A stretch of 64,000 nucleotides of DNA from assembly GCA_029778535.1 (NCBI GenBank), contig JAKOQB010000005.1:124001-188000 (forward strand), in the 5' to 3' direction. Source of the stretch: Pseudomonadota bacterium (GTDB lineage: Bacteria; Pseudomonadota; Gammaproteobacteria; Burkholderiales; Burkholderiaceae_F). Each line of letters opens with the position of its first letter. The first letter of the stretch is position 1. Shown in pieces: positions 42,881 to 52,151 of this stretch. Made by a program: the position numbers and the translations under genes. Below the pieces are notes generated by a model that did not search any database, was not told the DNA's origin, and worked only from the letters and a program-made list of their open reading frames with translations.

Positions 42881-45780
42881 CAGGCCGCCCCGCGCGCTTC
42901 GCCGGCGCCGAAGAGGTTGGACAGGCAACGGCCGCACAGCGTCGGATGCTCGGCGTTGGCGCCGACATCGGCGCGCCAGTGCCAGCAGCGGTCGCACTTG
43001 CGCTGCGCGGTCGGCGTGACAACGATCTTTTCGTCGCCCGCCGCCGCGACCGGGTGCAGCGTGGCGCGACTGGTGATCAGCACGAACTTCAGGTCGTCGG
43101 CGAGGGTGGCGAGCAGTGTGTGCCGATCGCCCGAAGCGTAGACGTCGACCTCGGCCTGAAGCGACGAGCCTAGCTTGCCCGCTTCGCGCAGCGTTTCGAT
43201 CTGCTTGAGCACCTCGGCGCGCGCGGAGCGGATCTGCGCCCACTTGGCGAGCAGCGCCTCGTGTCCGGGCACCGGCGGCAGCTCGTGATAGACCTCGGTG
43301 AAGATCGTCGCATGCGCATCGCGCACGAACACCTGGTACGCCTCCTCGGCGGTGAAGGACAGATACGGCGCCAGCAGCCGCAGCAGGCTCGACGTGACGT
43401 GCCACAGTGCCGTCTGCGCCGAGCGGCGCGCATGCGACTTCGGCGCGGTCGTGTACAGCCGGTCCTTCAAAATGTCGAGGTAAAAGGCGCCCAGATCCTC
43501 GGAGCAGAAGGTCTGCAGCCGCGCGATCACCGGGTGGAACTCGAAACGGTCGCAATACGCCTGCGCCTCTGCCTGCATCTGCGCGGCGAGCGCGATCGCG
43601 TAGCGGTCGATTTCGACCAGCTCGCCGATCGGCACCGCATCGGTGGCGAGGTCGAAGTCGCTGGTGTTGGCGAGCAGGAAGCGCAGCGTGTTGCGGATGC
43701 GGCGGTAGCTTTCGACCACGCGCTTCAGGATCTCGTCGCCGATCGACATCTCGCCCGAGTAGTCGGTCGACGCCACCCACAGCCGCATGATTTCCGCGCC
43801 CATCTGGTCGGCCAGTTCGCGCGGGTCGATGCCGTTGCCGAGCGACTTGCTCATCTTGCGCCCGAGCGCATCGACCACGAAGCCGTGCGTGAGCAGCGCC
43901 TTGTACGGCGCGCGGCCGTCGATCGCCGCGCCCGTGAGCAACGACGAATGAAACCAGCCGCGGTGCTGGTCGGAGCCTTCGAGGTACAGGTCGGCCGGGT
44001 ACGCGAGGTCGGCCGCGTGCGAGCCGCGCATCACCGTGCGGTGGGTCGAGCCGGAGTCGAACCACACGTCCAGGATGTCGTTGATCTTGGCGTACTGCGC
44101 GGCTTCGGCGGGCGGCAGGAAATCCTCCACGGTCGCGCGGCTCCACGCCTCCACGCCGCCCGCCTCGACTTTCCGCGCCGCCGCCTCCAGCAGTTCGAGC
44201 GTGCGCGGGTGCAGTTCACCGGTCTCCTTGTGCAGGAAGAACGGCAGCGGCACGCCCCAGTTGCGCTGGCGCGAGATGCACCAGTCGGGGCGGTTGGCGA
44301 TCATGCCGTGCAGCCGCGCCTTGCCCCACGCGGGATAGAACGCGGTCTGCTCGATCGCGCGCAGCGCCGTCTGCCGCAGCGTCTCGCCGACGGTCTCGCG
44401 CTGCATCACTCCTTGCGTTTCGCGCGTGGCGCCGTCCATGCGCACGAACCACTGCGACGCGGCGCGATACACGAGCGGCGACTTGTGGCGCCAGCAGTGC
44501 ATGTAGCTGTGCGTGTCGGTCGAAGCGTGCAACAGCGCGCCGGCGACGCGCAGGCTATCCACTACCTTCGGATTCGCGTCCCAGATCTTCATGCCGCCGA
44601 AGAGCGGAAAGTCGCGCGCGTAGTGGCCGTCGCCCTGCACGGGATTGAGGATCTGGTCGTTGGTCATCCCGTACGACTTGCACGAGTCGAAGTCCTCGAC
44701 GCCGTACGCGGGCGAGGAGTGCACGATCCCGGTGCCCGCGTCCGCGGTCACATAGGTCCCGAGATACACGGGCGAGTCGCGGTCGTAGCCGCGGTCGAGC
44801 GCGGCGAGCGGATGGCGGAAGCGCACCCGTTCAAGCGACTGGCCGCGGCAGGTCGCGATCACGCGTCCTTTGAGGCCGTAGCGCTGCAGGCAGGACTCGA
44901 CCAGCGATTCGGCGAGGATCAGCAACCGGTCGCCGCAGTCGACCAGCGCGTAGGTGAACTCCGGATGGAAATTGAGCGCCTGGTTGGCCGGGATCGTCCA
45001 CGGCGTCGTGGTCCAGATCACGGTCGCGGTGGGCTTGCCCAGCGCGGCCACGCCGAACGCCGCCGCGACCTTTGCTTCATCGTCCCCGGCCAGCGGGAAG
45101 GCCACATCGATCACCGGCGTCTTCTTGTCGATGTACTCGACCTCCGCTTCGGCGAGCGCGGAGTTGCAGTCGAAGCACCAGTTGACCGGTTTCAGCCCCC
45201 GGTAGACGAAGCCGCGTTCGATCATGCGGCCGAGCGTGCGGATCTCGTCCGCCTCGGCCTTGAACGTCATCGTCAAGTACGGGTTGTCCCAGTCGCCGAG
45301 CACGCCCAGCCGCTTGAATCCCTGCATCTGCAGCGCGATCTGTTCGGTCGCGTGCGCGCGCGCTTTCGCCTGCACCTCGGCGCGCGAAAGCTGTTTGCCG
45401 AACTTTTTCTCGATGAAGATCTCGATCGGCATGCCGTGGCAGTCCCAGCCCGGAACATAGACAGCGTCGAAGCCCGCGAGCGAGCGCGACTTCACCACCA
45501 TGTCCTTCAGGATCTTGTTGACGGCCTGTCCGAGGTGGATTGCCGCATTGGCATACGGCGGCCCGTCGTGCAGGATGAACTTCGGCGCGCCGGCGCGCGC
45601 CTTGCGGATCGCCCGGTACACCTTGCGCTCGTCCCACTCCCTGACCCACTTCGGCTCGCGCTTCGGCAGGTCGCCGCGCATCGGAAACGGCGTTTCGGGA
45701 AGATTCAGCGGGTACTTCTTGCTCGCCGGATCGGCCGGCGGCTTGCTCCTGGACGCAGTGCGTTTGGCGTCGTCAGCCAT
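42880..45780 (-). CDS. ileS: Isoleucyl-tRNA synthetase
   Basis: Charges tRNA-Ile. 966 residues with a long Lys/Pro N-terminus, the class I catalytic domain, editing domain, KMSKSLGN and a C-terminal zinc ribbon ([19 protein letters not shown]). The first signature, normally HIGH, reads [18 protein letters not shown], so the last His is Gln; codons CAC CTC GGA CAG at 45527-45538 show this plainly. The rest of the active site looks intact ([18 protein letters not shown]). Between ribF and lspA, as in most proteobacteria. Confidence 0.97.
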   Translation of the reverse strand: MADDAKRTASRSKPPADPASKKYPLNLPETPFPMRGDLPKREPKWVREWDERKVYRAIRKARAGAPKFILHDGPPYANAAIHLGQAVNKILKDMVVKSRSLAGFDAVYVPGWDCHGMPIEIFIEKKFGKQLSRAEVQAKARAHATEQIALQMQGFKRLGVLGDWDNPYLTMTFKAEADEIRTLGRMIERGFVYRGLKPVNWCFDCNSALAEAEVEYIDKKTPVIDVAFPLAGDDEAKVAAAFGVAALGKPTATVIWTTTPWTIPANQALNFHPEFTYALVDCGDRLLILAESLVESCLQRYGLKGRVIATCRGQSLERVRFRHPLAALDRGYDRDSPVYLGTYVTADAGTGIVHSSPAYGVEDFDSCKSYGMTNDQILNPVQGDGHYARDFPLFGGMKIWDANPKVVDSLRVAGALLHASTDTHSYMHCWRHKSPLVYRAASQWFVRMDGATRETQGVMQRETVGETLRQTALRAIEQTAFYPAWGKARLHGMIANRPDWCISRQRNWGVPLPFFLHKETGELHPRTLELLEAAARKVEAGGVEAWSRATVEDFLPPAEAAQYAKINDILDVWFDSGSTHRTVMRGSHAADLAYPADLYLEGSDQHRGWFHSSLLTGAAIDGRAPYKALLTHGFVVDALGRKMSKSLGNGIDPRELADQMGAEIMRLWVASTDYSGEMSIGDEILKRVVESYRRIRNTLRFLLANTSDFDLATDAVPIGELVEIDRYAIALAAQMQAEAQAYCDRFEFHPVIARLQTFCSEDLGAFYLDILKDRLYTTAPKSHARRSAQTALWHVTSSLLRLLAPYLSFTAEEAYQVFVRDAHATIFTEVYHELPPVPGHEALLAKWAQIRSARAEVLKQIETLREAGKLGSSLQAEVDVYASGDRHTLLATLADDLKFVLITSRATLHPVAAAGDEKIVVTPTAQRKCDRCWHWRADVGANAEHPTLCGRCLSNLFGAGEARGAA

Positions 45781-45824
45781 GGTGGTTCCTTGGCCCCCTC
45801 GGGCTCTTCAAGGTGGATCGGAGA

Positions 45825-46760
45825 TCAGACCGCGCTGCTCGAAAGCAGCGCGCGCGCCTGGTCGGCGTCATTGCGGATCGCGGCCGCCAGTTGCTCGAGT
45901 GTCGCGTACTTCTCCTCGTCGCGCAGCTTCTGGATGAACTCGACCCGCACCAGATGGCCATAGATCTGATCGGCGAAATCGAACAGGTGCACCTCGAGCA
46001 ACCAGCGGCCGCTGTTCTCGACCGTCGGCCGCACGCCCACGCTCGCCACGCCCGGCCACGGCACATCACCGATACCGTGCACGCGCACCGCGTAGATGCC
46101 CTGCGCCGCCGGCCGCTTGTGCGCGATGCGCAGGTTCAGCGTCGGATAGCCCAGCAGACGCCCGCGCTTGGCACCATGCAGCACGCGCCCGGTGATCGAG
46201 TACGGATGGCCGAGCAGGCGCGCGGCGCGCGCCAGGTCGCCGCGGGCCAATGCCGCGCGCACCGCGGAACTGGACACGCGCTCACCATTGTTGGTGACGG
46301 TCGCAAGCAGTTCGACTTCGTAGCCGCCGCGCGCCGCGTTCTGCTCGAGCAGCGCCACGTCGCCGGTGCGCCGCGCGCCGAAGCGGAAGTCCTCGCCGAC
46401 CGCGAGCCACTTCATCCGGCAACCGTCGACCAGCATGCGGTCGATGAATTCCTCCGCGCCGATCGACGCGAAGCGCCGGTTGAAGTGCTGCAGATACACG
46501 TGGTCGATGCCGCAGGCCTTCAGTCCGTCGAGCTTGTCGCGCAGGTTGGCCACCCGCGCCGGCGCCTGCCCGGGCGAGAACAGTTCGCGCGGATGCGGCT
46601 CGAACGTCATCACGGCCGAGATCAGCCCGCGCGCGCGCGCCGCGTCGACCACGCGCGTCAGCAGCGCGCGGTGGCCGCGATGCACGCCGTCGAAGTTGCC
46701 GATCGCCAGCGCGCAGGGCCGGCGCTGCGATGACGGGGGAAGGCCGCGGAAGATCTTCAT
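45825..46760 (-). CDS. ribF: Bifunctional riboflavin kinase / FAD synthetase
   Basis: Makes FMN and FAD from riboflavin. 311 residues: N-terminal FMN adenylyltransferase domain (ALAIGNFDGVHRGHRALL with the HxGH-type site, MTFEPHPRELFSP, VGEDFRFGARRTGDVALL, VSSSAVRAAL) and C-terminal flavokinase domain (GHPYSITGRVLHGAKRGRLL, GYPTLNLRI, GVASVGVRPT). Starts at ATG 46760; 44 bases before ileS on the same strand. Divergent from purN. Confidence 0.96.
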   Translation of the reverse strand: MKIFRGLPPSSQRRPCALAIGNFDGVHRGHRALLTRVVDAARARGLISAVMTFEPHPRELFSPGQAPARVANLRDKLDGLKACGIDHVYLQHFNRRFASIGAEEFIDRMLVDGCRMKWLAVGEDFRFGARRTGDVALLEQNAARGGYEVELLATVTNNGERVSSSAVRAALARGDLARAARLLGHPYSITGRVLHGAKRGRLLGYPTLNLRIAHKRPAAQGIYAVRVHGIGDVPWPGVASVGVRPTVENSGRWLLEVHLFDFADQIYGHLVRVEFIQKLRDEEKYATLEQLAAAIRNDADQARALLSSSAV

Positions 46761-46857
46761 CGGTCGCGAAGCTTGATGCGCTGCGATTATACGGAGCGGG
46801 TCCGCGCAACCGCTTGTTTTCCGGGGCTTTGGCTAGGGGCCCCGTAGAATCCGCGCG

Positions 46858-47508
46858 ATGCGAAACATCGTCTGCCTGATCTCCGGCCGCGGCAGCAATC
46901 TCGACGCGATTCTGCGCCGCGCGCGCGAGGAGAACTGGGCGCAAGCGCTCGACGCGCGCGTGGCCGGCGTGATCAGCAACCGCGCCGACGCCGCGGGCCT
47001 GCAGTGCGCGCGCGCGGCGGGCGTGGCCACGCGGGTCATCGCGCACGGCGACTTCGCGGCGCGCGAAGCGTTCGATGCCGCGCTCGCCGAGGCGATCGAC
47101 GCGCTCGATCCGGCGCTCGTCGTGCTGGCCGGTTTCATGCGCGTGCTGACCCCGCGCTTCGTCGACCACTATGCCGGGCGCCTGATCAACATCCACCCGT
47201 CGCTGCTGCCGGCGTTTCCGGGTCTGCACACGCACCGGCAGGCGCTTGCGGCGGGCGTCAAGGTGCACGGCTGCACCGTGCACTTCGTCTCGAACGAGGT
47301 CGACGGCGGGCCGATCATCGCGCAGGCCGCCGTCAAGGTGCACGCCGGCGACACGGAGGATTCGCTCGCCGCGCGCGTGCTGGCGCAGGAGCATCGGCTG
47401 CTGCCGCGCTGCGTGCGCTGGTTCTGCGAAGGACGGATCCGACTCGAGGCCGGCCACGTGGTCGCGCGCGGGCTGGATGCCGACGCGCAATCCGTGCTCG
47501 CCGCATGA
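46858..47508 (+). CDS. purN: Phosphoribosylglycinamide formyltransferase
   Basis: Purine synthesis enzyme that transfers a formyl group from 10-formyl-THF to GAR. 216 residues: IVCLISGRGSNLDAIL, VVLAGFMRVLTPRFV, the catalytic Asn-His pair in LINIHPSLLPAFPGLHTHRQ, the catalytic Asp in a segment with HFVSNEVDGGPIIAQAAV. Start ATG 46858 is directly followed by the conserved N-terminus. Divergent from ribF across a 97-base gap with a GTAGAATCC sequence (46846-46854) just before the ATG. Confidence 0.96.
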   Translation: MRNIVCLISGRGSNLDAILRRAREENWAQALDARVAGVISNRADAAGLQCARAAGVATRVIAHGDFAAREAFDAALAEAIDALDPALVVLAGFMRVLTPRFVDHYAGRLINIHPSLLPAFPGLHTHRQALAAGVKVHGCTVHFVSNEVDGGPIIAQAAVKVHAGDTEDSLAARVLAQEHRLLPRCVRWFCEGRIRLEAGHVVARGLDADAQSVLAA

Positions 47509-47626
47509 GACCGCCGGGCCGCCCCAAGGGCGAATCCCCGAGCGCGCATCGCGAGGGTAGTCAAGTGAGCGCGAACGGCCGTTCCGAAGCGCTCATCCCG
47601 AAGCGCGCAGCGCGCAGGGTGGCCCG
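47509..47626. repeat. Tandem intergenic repeat before the methyltransferase gene
   Basis: Two copies of a ~33-base unit can be aligned: 47539-47570 (CGAGCGCGCATCGCGAGGGT then AGTCAAGTGAGC) and 47599-47632 (CGAAGCGCGCAGCGCGCAGG then GTGGCCCGGTGAGC). The second runs into the GTG start of the next gene. The first 20 bases (GGGCCGCCCCAAGGGCGAAT type) also look like a dispersed betaproteobacterial repeat. Confidence 0.55.
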
Positions 47627-48919
47627 GTGAGCGGCGTGCGCATCACGTCGCAGGTAGTCGACGGGCTCGCACACCTGCTGGCCCAGGTGCTGCGTTTCGA
47701 AGGACCGGCCGACGCGGTGATGTCGCGCTTCTTCAAGCAGCAACGCACGCTCGGCGCGCGCGATCGCAGCCTGATCGCCGAGGCGACGTTCTTCGCGCTG
47801 CGCCGCTACGCGACGCTGACCGCGCAACTCGCGCCCGCGCATCCGGCGCGCGCGCCCAGGCTGGCGGCGCTGGTCGCGCTGGCGCGCCAGCACGGCATCG
47901 ACGCACTCGGCCCGCGCGCGCTGAAAAGCGACGAGCGCGCGGTGCGCCACGCGCTGGCGATGGATCTGACGCACCTGCCCGGAGCCATCCGCGCCGAGGT
48001 GCCGCTGTGGCTGTTCGCGCACGTGACCGCGCAGTATCACGACGCGGAGCCGCTGTTTGCCGCATTGGCGCAGCCCGCGCCGCTCGACCTGCGCGTGAAC
48101 ACGATCAAGGCGCAGCGCGACGACGTGCTGGCGCAATTGCGCTCCGGCGCGCGCGAGCATGCGCCGCTGGCGGCAGAGCCGACCCGCTACTCGCCCGACG
48201 GCATCCGGCTGGCGGAGAAACCGGCGCTGACGCGCTGGCCGCTGTACCAGGACGGGCTGATCGAGGTGCAGGACGAGGGCAGCCAGTTGATCGCGCGGCT
48301 GGTGGCGCCGAGGCGCAGCGACATGGTGGTCGACTTCTGCGCCGGCGCCGGCGGCAAGACGCTGGCGCTGGGAAGCCTGATGCGATCGAGCGGGCGCATC
48401 TATGCGTTCGACATCCACGCGAAACGGCTGGCGGGGCTCGGGCCGCGGCTGAAGAGGAGCGGCCTGTCCAACGTCCACCCGGCGGCGATCGCGAGCGAGA
48501 ACGACGCGCGCGTGAAGCGGCTGACGGGCAAGATCGACCGCGTGATGGTCGATGCGCCGTGCTCGGGCAGCGGGACGCTGCGGCGCAATCCGGACCTGAA
48601 GTGGCGCTTCGACGAAGCGGAACTGGCGCGCGTGAACCAGGTGCAAGCCAACGTACTGCGGGCGGCGAGCCGGATGGTGAAGCCGGGCGGGCGGATCGTG
48701 TACTCGACCTGCTCGCTGCTGGCACTGGAGAATCAGCAGGTGGTCGAGCGCTTTGTCGCCGAGCACGACCAATTTGCGGTGGTGCCGGCCGCCGACGTCC
48801 TCGCTGCGCAGAAGATCGAGATCGATCACGCCGCGCGCTTCGCGCCGTGGTTCGTGGTGCTGCCGCACCTGCACGGCACCGACGGCTTCTTCGCCGCGGT
48901 GCTGGAGCGGCAACGATGA
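47627..48919 (+). CDS. RsmB/NOP-family rRNA m5C methyltransferase
   Basis: SAM-dependent RNA cytosine-C5 methyltransferase, 430 residues. The SAM site is VVDFCAGAGGKTLALG, with AFDIHAKRLAGL; the motif IV Cys lies in VMVDAPCSGSGTLRRNPDLK and the nucleophile Cys in RIVYSTCSLLALENQQVV, the standard two-cysteine arrangement. The N-terminal 140 residues are helical but lack a recognisable NusB domain, so the 16S C967 target (RsmB) is uncertain. The start is GTG 47627, which lies in a repeat, so the true start could be slightly downstream. The stop overlaps the next ATG. Confidence 0.88.
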   Translation: MSGVRITSQVVDGLAHLLAQVLRFEGPADAVMSRFFKQQRTLGARDRSLIAEATFFALRRYATLTAQLAPAHPARAPRLAALVALARQHGIDALGPRALKSDERAVRHALAMDLTHLPGAIRAEVPLWLFAHVTAQYHDAEPLFAALAQPAPLDLRVNTIKAQRDDVLAQLRSGAREHAPLAAEPTRYSPDGIRLAEKPALTRWPLYQDGLIEVQDEGSQLIARLVAPRRSDMVVDFCAGAGGKTLALGSLMRSSGRIYAFDIHAKRLAGLGPRLKRSGLSNVHPAAIASENDARVKRLTGKIDRVMVDAPCSGSGTLRRNPDLKWRFDEAELARVNQVQANVLRAASRMVKPGGRIVYSTCSLLALENQQVVERFVAEHDQFAVVPAADVLAAQKIEIDHAARFAPWFVVLPHLHGTDGFFAAVLERQR

Positions 48920-50253
48920 CCGAAACGCCGCTGCAGGAGCTGCTGCAGGCGCTCGGCGAAGGGCTGGCGCGCCCGGCGCACTTCTGGAGCGCGATCGCGA
49001 TCGGCGCCGCGCTGCTCGGCGGCTGGTTCGCGTCGAAGGTCGTGCGGCACCGGGTCGAGTCGCGGCTGGCGCAGCGGATCGCCGCCGGCGGCACGCAGGC
49101 CGACGCGCTGCGCTTTTCGATCGAGGGCTTCCGCCGGCTGGCGTTTCCGATCACCGCGCAACTGCTGCTGTGGGTCGGCGAAGGAGTGCTGCGCGCGGCC
49201 GGGCGGCTGCCGCACGCGGCCGACGCGCGGCTGCTGCGGCTGGCGATGACGCTGCTTGGCGCGATGGCGCTCGTGCGGCTGCTCGTCTACGCGCTGCGGC
49301 GGGTGTTCGCGCGCGCGGCGTTCATCGGCGTGTTCGAGCGATCGATCGCGGCGGTGGTGTGGATCGCGGTTGCGCTGCACCTGGTCGGCGTGCTCGACGA
49401 TGTCGTTCAGTGGCTTGATTCGCATACGCTGCCGCTCGGACGCGCGCCGGTCAGCCTGTGGACGCTCGTCACCGGGACGATCTCGGTGCTGGTCACGCTG
49501 CTCGTCGCGCTGTGGATTGGCTCGGCGCTCGAGGCGCGGCTGCTGCGCGCCGAGAAGGTCGACATGAACGTGCGCGTGGTGGCCGCGCGGCTGGTGCGCG
49601 CGCTGCTGCTCACGGCCGGCGTGCTGCTGGCGCTGTCGCTGTCCGGGATCGACCTGACGGTGCTGTCGGTGTTCGGCGGCGCCCTCGGCGTCGGCCTCGG
49701 GCTCGGCCTGCAGCGCATCGCGTCGAACTACGTCAGCGGCTTCATCATCCTGCTCGACCGCGGTTTGCGCATCGGCGACCTGATCACGGTCGACAAGTAC
49801 TACGGCGTGGTATCTCAGATCCGCACCCGCTACACGGTCGTGCGCGCGCTCGACGGCACCGAGGCGATCGTGCCGAACGAAATGCTGGTGTCGTCGCCGG
49901 TCACCAACTACTCGTACACCGACCGTCGCGTGCGGCTCGCGGTCAAGGTCTCCGTCGCCTACGACACCGACCTCGCGCGCGCGCTCGCGCTGATGGAGGA
50001 GGCGGCGCGCGCGACCGGCCGCGTGCTCGCCGACCCGGCGCCGGCCGCACTGTTGCTTGGCTTCGGCGCCGACGGCCTCGACCTCGAAGTCGGATTCTGG
50101 ATCGCCGATCCGGAGCAGGGGCGGCTGGGCGTGCAGTCTCTGGTCGCGCAGGCCATCCTCGCGCGCTTCCGCGCGGCCGGGATCGGCATCCCGTTTCCGC
50201 AGCGCGAAGTCCGGGTTACCGGTTGGACCCCAGGATCCACTCCGTCCGGCTGA
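48916..50253 (+). CDS. MscS-family mechanosensitive ion channel
   Basis: Osmotic safety-valve channel of the MscS superfamily, 445 residues. Several N-terminal membrane helices precede the pore helix and beta domain: VFGGALGVGLGLGLQRIASN, YVSGFIILLDRGLRIGDLIT, and VVRALDGTEAIVPNEMLVSS. The Gly/Ala-rich pore helix pattern is well preserved. ATG 48916 overlaps the methyltransferase stop. The extra N-terminal helices (about five before the pore) place it among the larger MscS-like proteins. Confidence 0.92.
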   Translation: MTETPLQELLQALGEGLARPAHFWSAIAIGAALLGGWFASKVVRHRVESRLAQRIAAGGTQADALRFSIEGFRRLAFPITAQLLLWVGEGVLRAAGRLPHAADARLLRLAMTLLGAMALVRLLVYALRRVFARAAFIGVFERSIAAVVWIAVALHLVGVLDDVVQWLDSHTLPLGRAPVSLWTLVTGTISVLVTLLVALWIGSALEARLLRAEKVDMNVRVVAARLVRALLLTAGVLLALSLSGIDLTVLSVFGGALGVGLGLGLQRIASNYVSGFIILLDRGLRIGDLITVDKYYGVVSQIRTRYTVVRALDGTEAIVPNEMLVSSPVTNYSYTDRRVRLAVKVSVAYDTDLARALALMEEAARATGRVLADPAPAALLLGFGADGLDLEVGFWIADPEQGRLGVQSLVAQAILARFRAAGIGIPFPQREVRVTGWTPGSTPSG

Positions 50254-50257
50254 GTCT

Positions 50258-50285
50258 GTTCGGATCGGCGGTCCGAACGTACAAT
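50258..50285 (+). promoter_or_regulatory. Inverted repeat and -10 element upstream of the desaturase
   Basis: Perfect 7-base arms GTTCGGA (50258-50264) and TCCGAAC (50272-50278) with a 7-base spacer, directly upstream of a good -10 hexamer TACAAT (50280-50285). The palindrome would cover the -35 to -10 interval, the position of a repressor operator. It lies 83 bases before the desaturase ATG. Confidence 0.5.
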
Positions 50286-50368
50286 GGGCGCTTGTATCCG
50301 CCCTGTGCGCCATCTGGCGGGCGCCTTAGGGCGGGTGCGCGATGCCTTCCCCGATTTCCGGAGACTTC

Positions 50369-51577
50369 ATGCAATCTCTCGCATTCCTCGACGGCGGCCT
50401 GCTGAACCTCGCCTGGTGGCAGCTCATCGTCGCGGCGCTCGCGCTCACGCACGTGACGATCGCGGCAGTGACGATCTTCCTGCACCGCGCGCAGGCGCAT
50501 CGCGGACTCGACCTGCATCCGATCGTGGCGCACTTCTTCCGCCTGTGGCTGTGGCTCACCACCGGCATGCAGACCAAGGAGTGGGTCGCGATCCATCGCA
50601 AGCACCACGCCAAGTGCGAAACACCCGACGATCCGCACAGCCCGCAGACGCGCGGCCTCAAGACCGTGCTGTGGACCGGCGCGGAGCTGTACGCCGCCGA
50701 GGCGAAGAATCAGGAAACGCTGGCGCGCTATGGCCATGGCACGCCGAACGACTGGATGGAACGCAACGTGTATTCGCGCTTCACCTGGCAGGGCTGCGGC
50801 GTGATGCTGACCGCCGACGTGCTGCTGTTCGGTGTCGCCGGCATCGCCGTGTGGGCGGTGCAGATGATCTGGATCCCGTTTTTTGCCGCCGGGGTGATCA
50901 ACGGCATCGGCCACTTCTGGGGCTATCGCAACTACGACAGCCCGGATTCAAGTTCCAACATCTCGCCCTGGGGCATCCTGATCGGCGGCGAGGAACTGCA
51001 CAACAACCACCACACCTATCCGACTTCGGCCAAGCTGTCGAGCAAGTGGTACGAGTTCGACCTCGGGTGGCTCTACATCCGCGTGCTGTCGGCGCTGGGC
51101 CTGGCGCGCATCCTGCGCGTCGCGCCGGTGGCGAAGGTGGCCGCGCCGCGCGTGTCGATCGACGGTCAGACGCTGCAGGCGGTGATCACCCATCGTTACG
51201 ACTTGCTCGCCAAGTACGCGCGCGGGCTGCAGCAGACCTTGCGCGACGAGCTGGACAAGCTGCGGCTGCCGCAGGACGAGCGCGCGCGTTTCGCGCGGCT
51301 CACGCGCTGGCTGCGCAAGGGCGACGTGGCGCAGATCCCGGCGGCGCAGCAGCAGACGCTGCGCGACCTGCTGACGCGCAGCCGCGTCCTGCAGACGCTC
51401 GTCGACATGCGCTCCGAACTCGCGGTCACCTGGGAGAAGTCCTCGGTGTCGCGCGAGCAGATGCTCGGCCACCTGCAGGACTGGATCGCGCGCGCGGAAG
51501 CGAGCGGCATCCGCGTGCTGCAGGACGCGGCGCTCAGAATCCGCTCGTACACGACGACCGCCGCGCTGCCGGCCTGA
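50369..51577 (+). CDS. Acyl-CoA/fatty-acid desaturase
   Basis: Membrane di-iron desaturase introducing a double bond into acyl chains. 402 residues. The three histidine boxes are HRAQAH (39-44), HRKHH (76-80) and HNNHH (211-215), with further His in GHFWGYRNYD. Membrane helices lie at about 17-38, 53-66 and 145-185. The last ~135 residues after the desaturase domain are soluble and helical, rich in Arg/Gln/Leu (LTRSRVLQTLVDMRSELAVT, then HLQDWIARAEASGI), an extension of unknown function. I chose ATG 50369 because of its GGAGA site; ATG 50342 is possible. A palindromic site upstream suggests regulation. Confidence 0.9.
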   Translation: MQSLAFLDGGLLNLAWWQLIVAALALTHVTIAAVTIFLHRAQAHRGLDLHPIVAHFFRLWLWLTTGMQTKEWVAIHRKHHAKCETPDDPHSPQTRGLKTVLWTGAELYAAEAKNQETLARYGHGTPNDWMERNVYSRFTWQGCGVMLTADVLLFGVAGIAVWAVQMIWIPFFAAGVINGIGHFWGYRNYDSPDSSSNISPWGILIGGEELHNNHHTYPTSAKLSSKWYEFDLGWLYIRVLSALGLARILRVAPVAKVAAPRVSIDGQTLQAVITHRYDLLAKYARGLQQTLRDELDKLRLPQDERARFARLTRWLRKGDVAQIPAAQQQTLRDLLTRSRVLQTLVDMRSELAVTWEKSSVSREQMLGHLQDWIARAEASGIRVLQDAALRIRSYTTTAALPA

Positions 51578-51599
51578 CGCCAAGCCGGCCGAAAAAAAG

Positions 51600-51621
51600 G
51601 CCCCGCGATGCGGGGCTTTTT
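51600..51621 (+). terminator. Rho-independent terminator of the desaturase gene
   Basis: Stem GCCCCGC/GCGGGGC (51600-51606, 51610-51616) with GAT loop, followed by TTTTT on the plus strand. The A-run to the left also allows function for rpmG on the minus strand. Confidence 0.85.
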
Positions 51622-51637
51622 CATTCGGACGAGGCCC

Positions 51638-51805
51638 TTATTTGAGCTTGGTTTCCTTATACAGCACGTGCTTGCGCGCCACCGGGTCGAACCTGCTGAT
51701 CTCCAGTTTTTCCGGGGTCGTGCGTTTGTTCTTGGTGGTCGTGTAGAAGTGACCGGTTCCGGCGGTCGACTCCAGCTTGATCTTCTCGCGGGCGCCCTTG
51801 GCCAT
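51638..51805 (-). CDS. rpmG: 50S ribosomal protein L33
   Basis: Ribosomal protein of 55 residues read on the minus strand: [20 protein letters not shown], then [20 protein letters not shown] and [15 protein letters not shown]. It is the zinc-free (C-minus) form without the two CxxC pairs. Located 11 bases downstream of rpmB, the classical rpmBG pair, and convergent with the desaturase gene. Confidence 0.97.
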   Translation of the reverse strand: MAKGAREKIKLESTAGTGHFYTTTKNKRTTPEKLEISRFDPVARKHVLYKETKLK

Positions 51806-51816
51806 GTCCGTTCTCC

Positions 51817-52050
51817 CTAGACTTCACCGCGTGCGCGCAGATCGGCGAGCACGGCGTCGATTCCCAGTTTGTCGATCGTGCGCAGCCCCGCGTTGGTCAG
51901 GCGCAGCCGCACCCAGCGCTTTTCGCTTTCGACCCAGAAGCGGCGATTCTGCAGATTGGGCATGAAGCGGCGCTTGGTCTTGTTGTTCGCATGCGAGACG
52001 TTGTGGCCCGTCATGGGCTTCTTGCCGGTGACTTGACACACGCGTGCCAT
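51817..52050 (-). CDS. rpmB: 50S ribosomal protein L28
   Basis: Ribosomal protein of 77 residues: [34 protein letters not shown], then [23 protein letters not shown] 52050 is preceded by GGAGTCTCCGATG-type sequence with a GGAG site. In front of rpmG and behind radC on the same strand, as in most proteobacteria. Confidence 0.97.
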   Translation of the reverse strand: MARVCQVTGKKPMTGHNVSHANNKTKRRFMPNLQNRRFWVESEKRWVRLRLTNAGLRTIDKLGIDAVLADLRARGEV

Positions 52051-52151
52051 CGGAGACTCCTGGAATCGTCGGGAATCGCGCCCGGTCCGGGTCGCGCAAA
52101 GGCGCGGATTATAGGGACTTTCGCCGGCCCGCGCCAACCGCGCCGAGCGCG

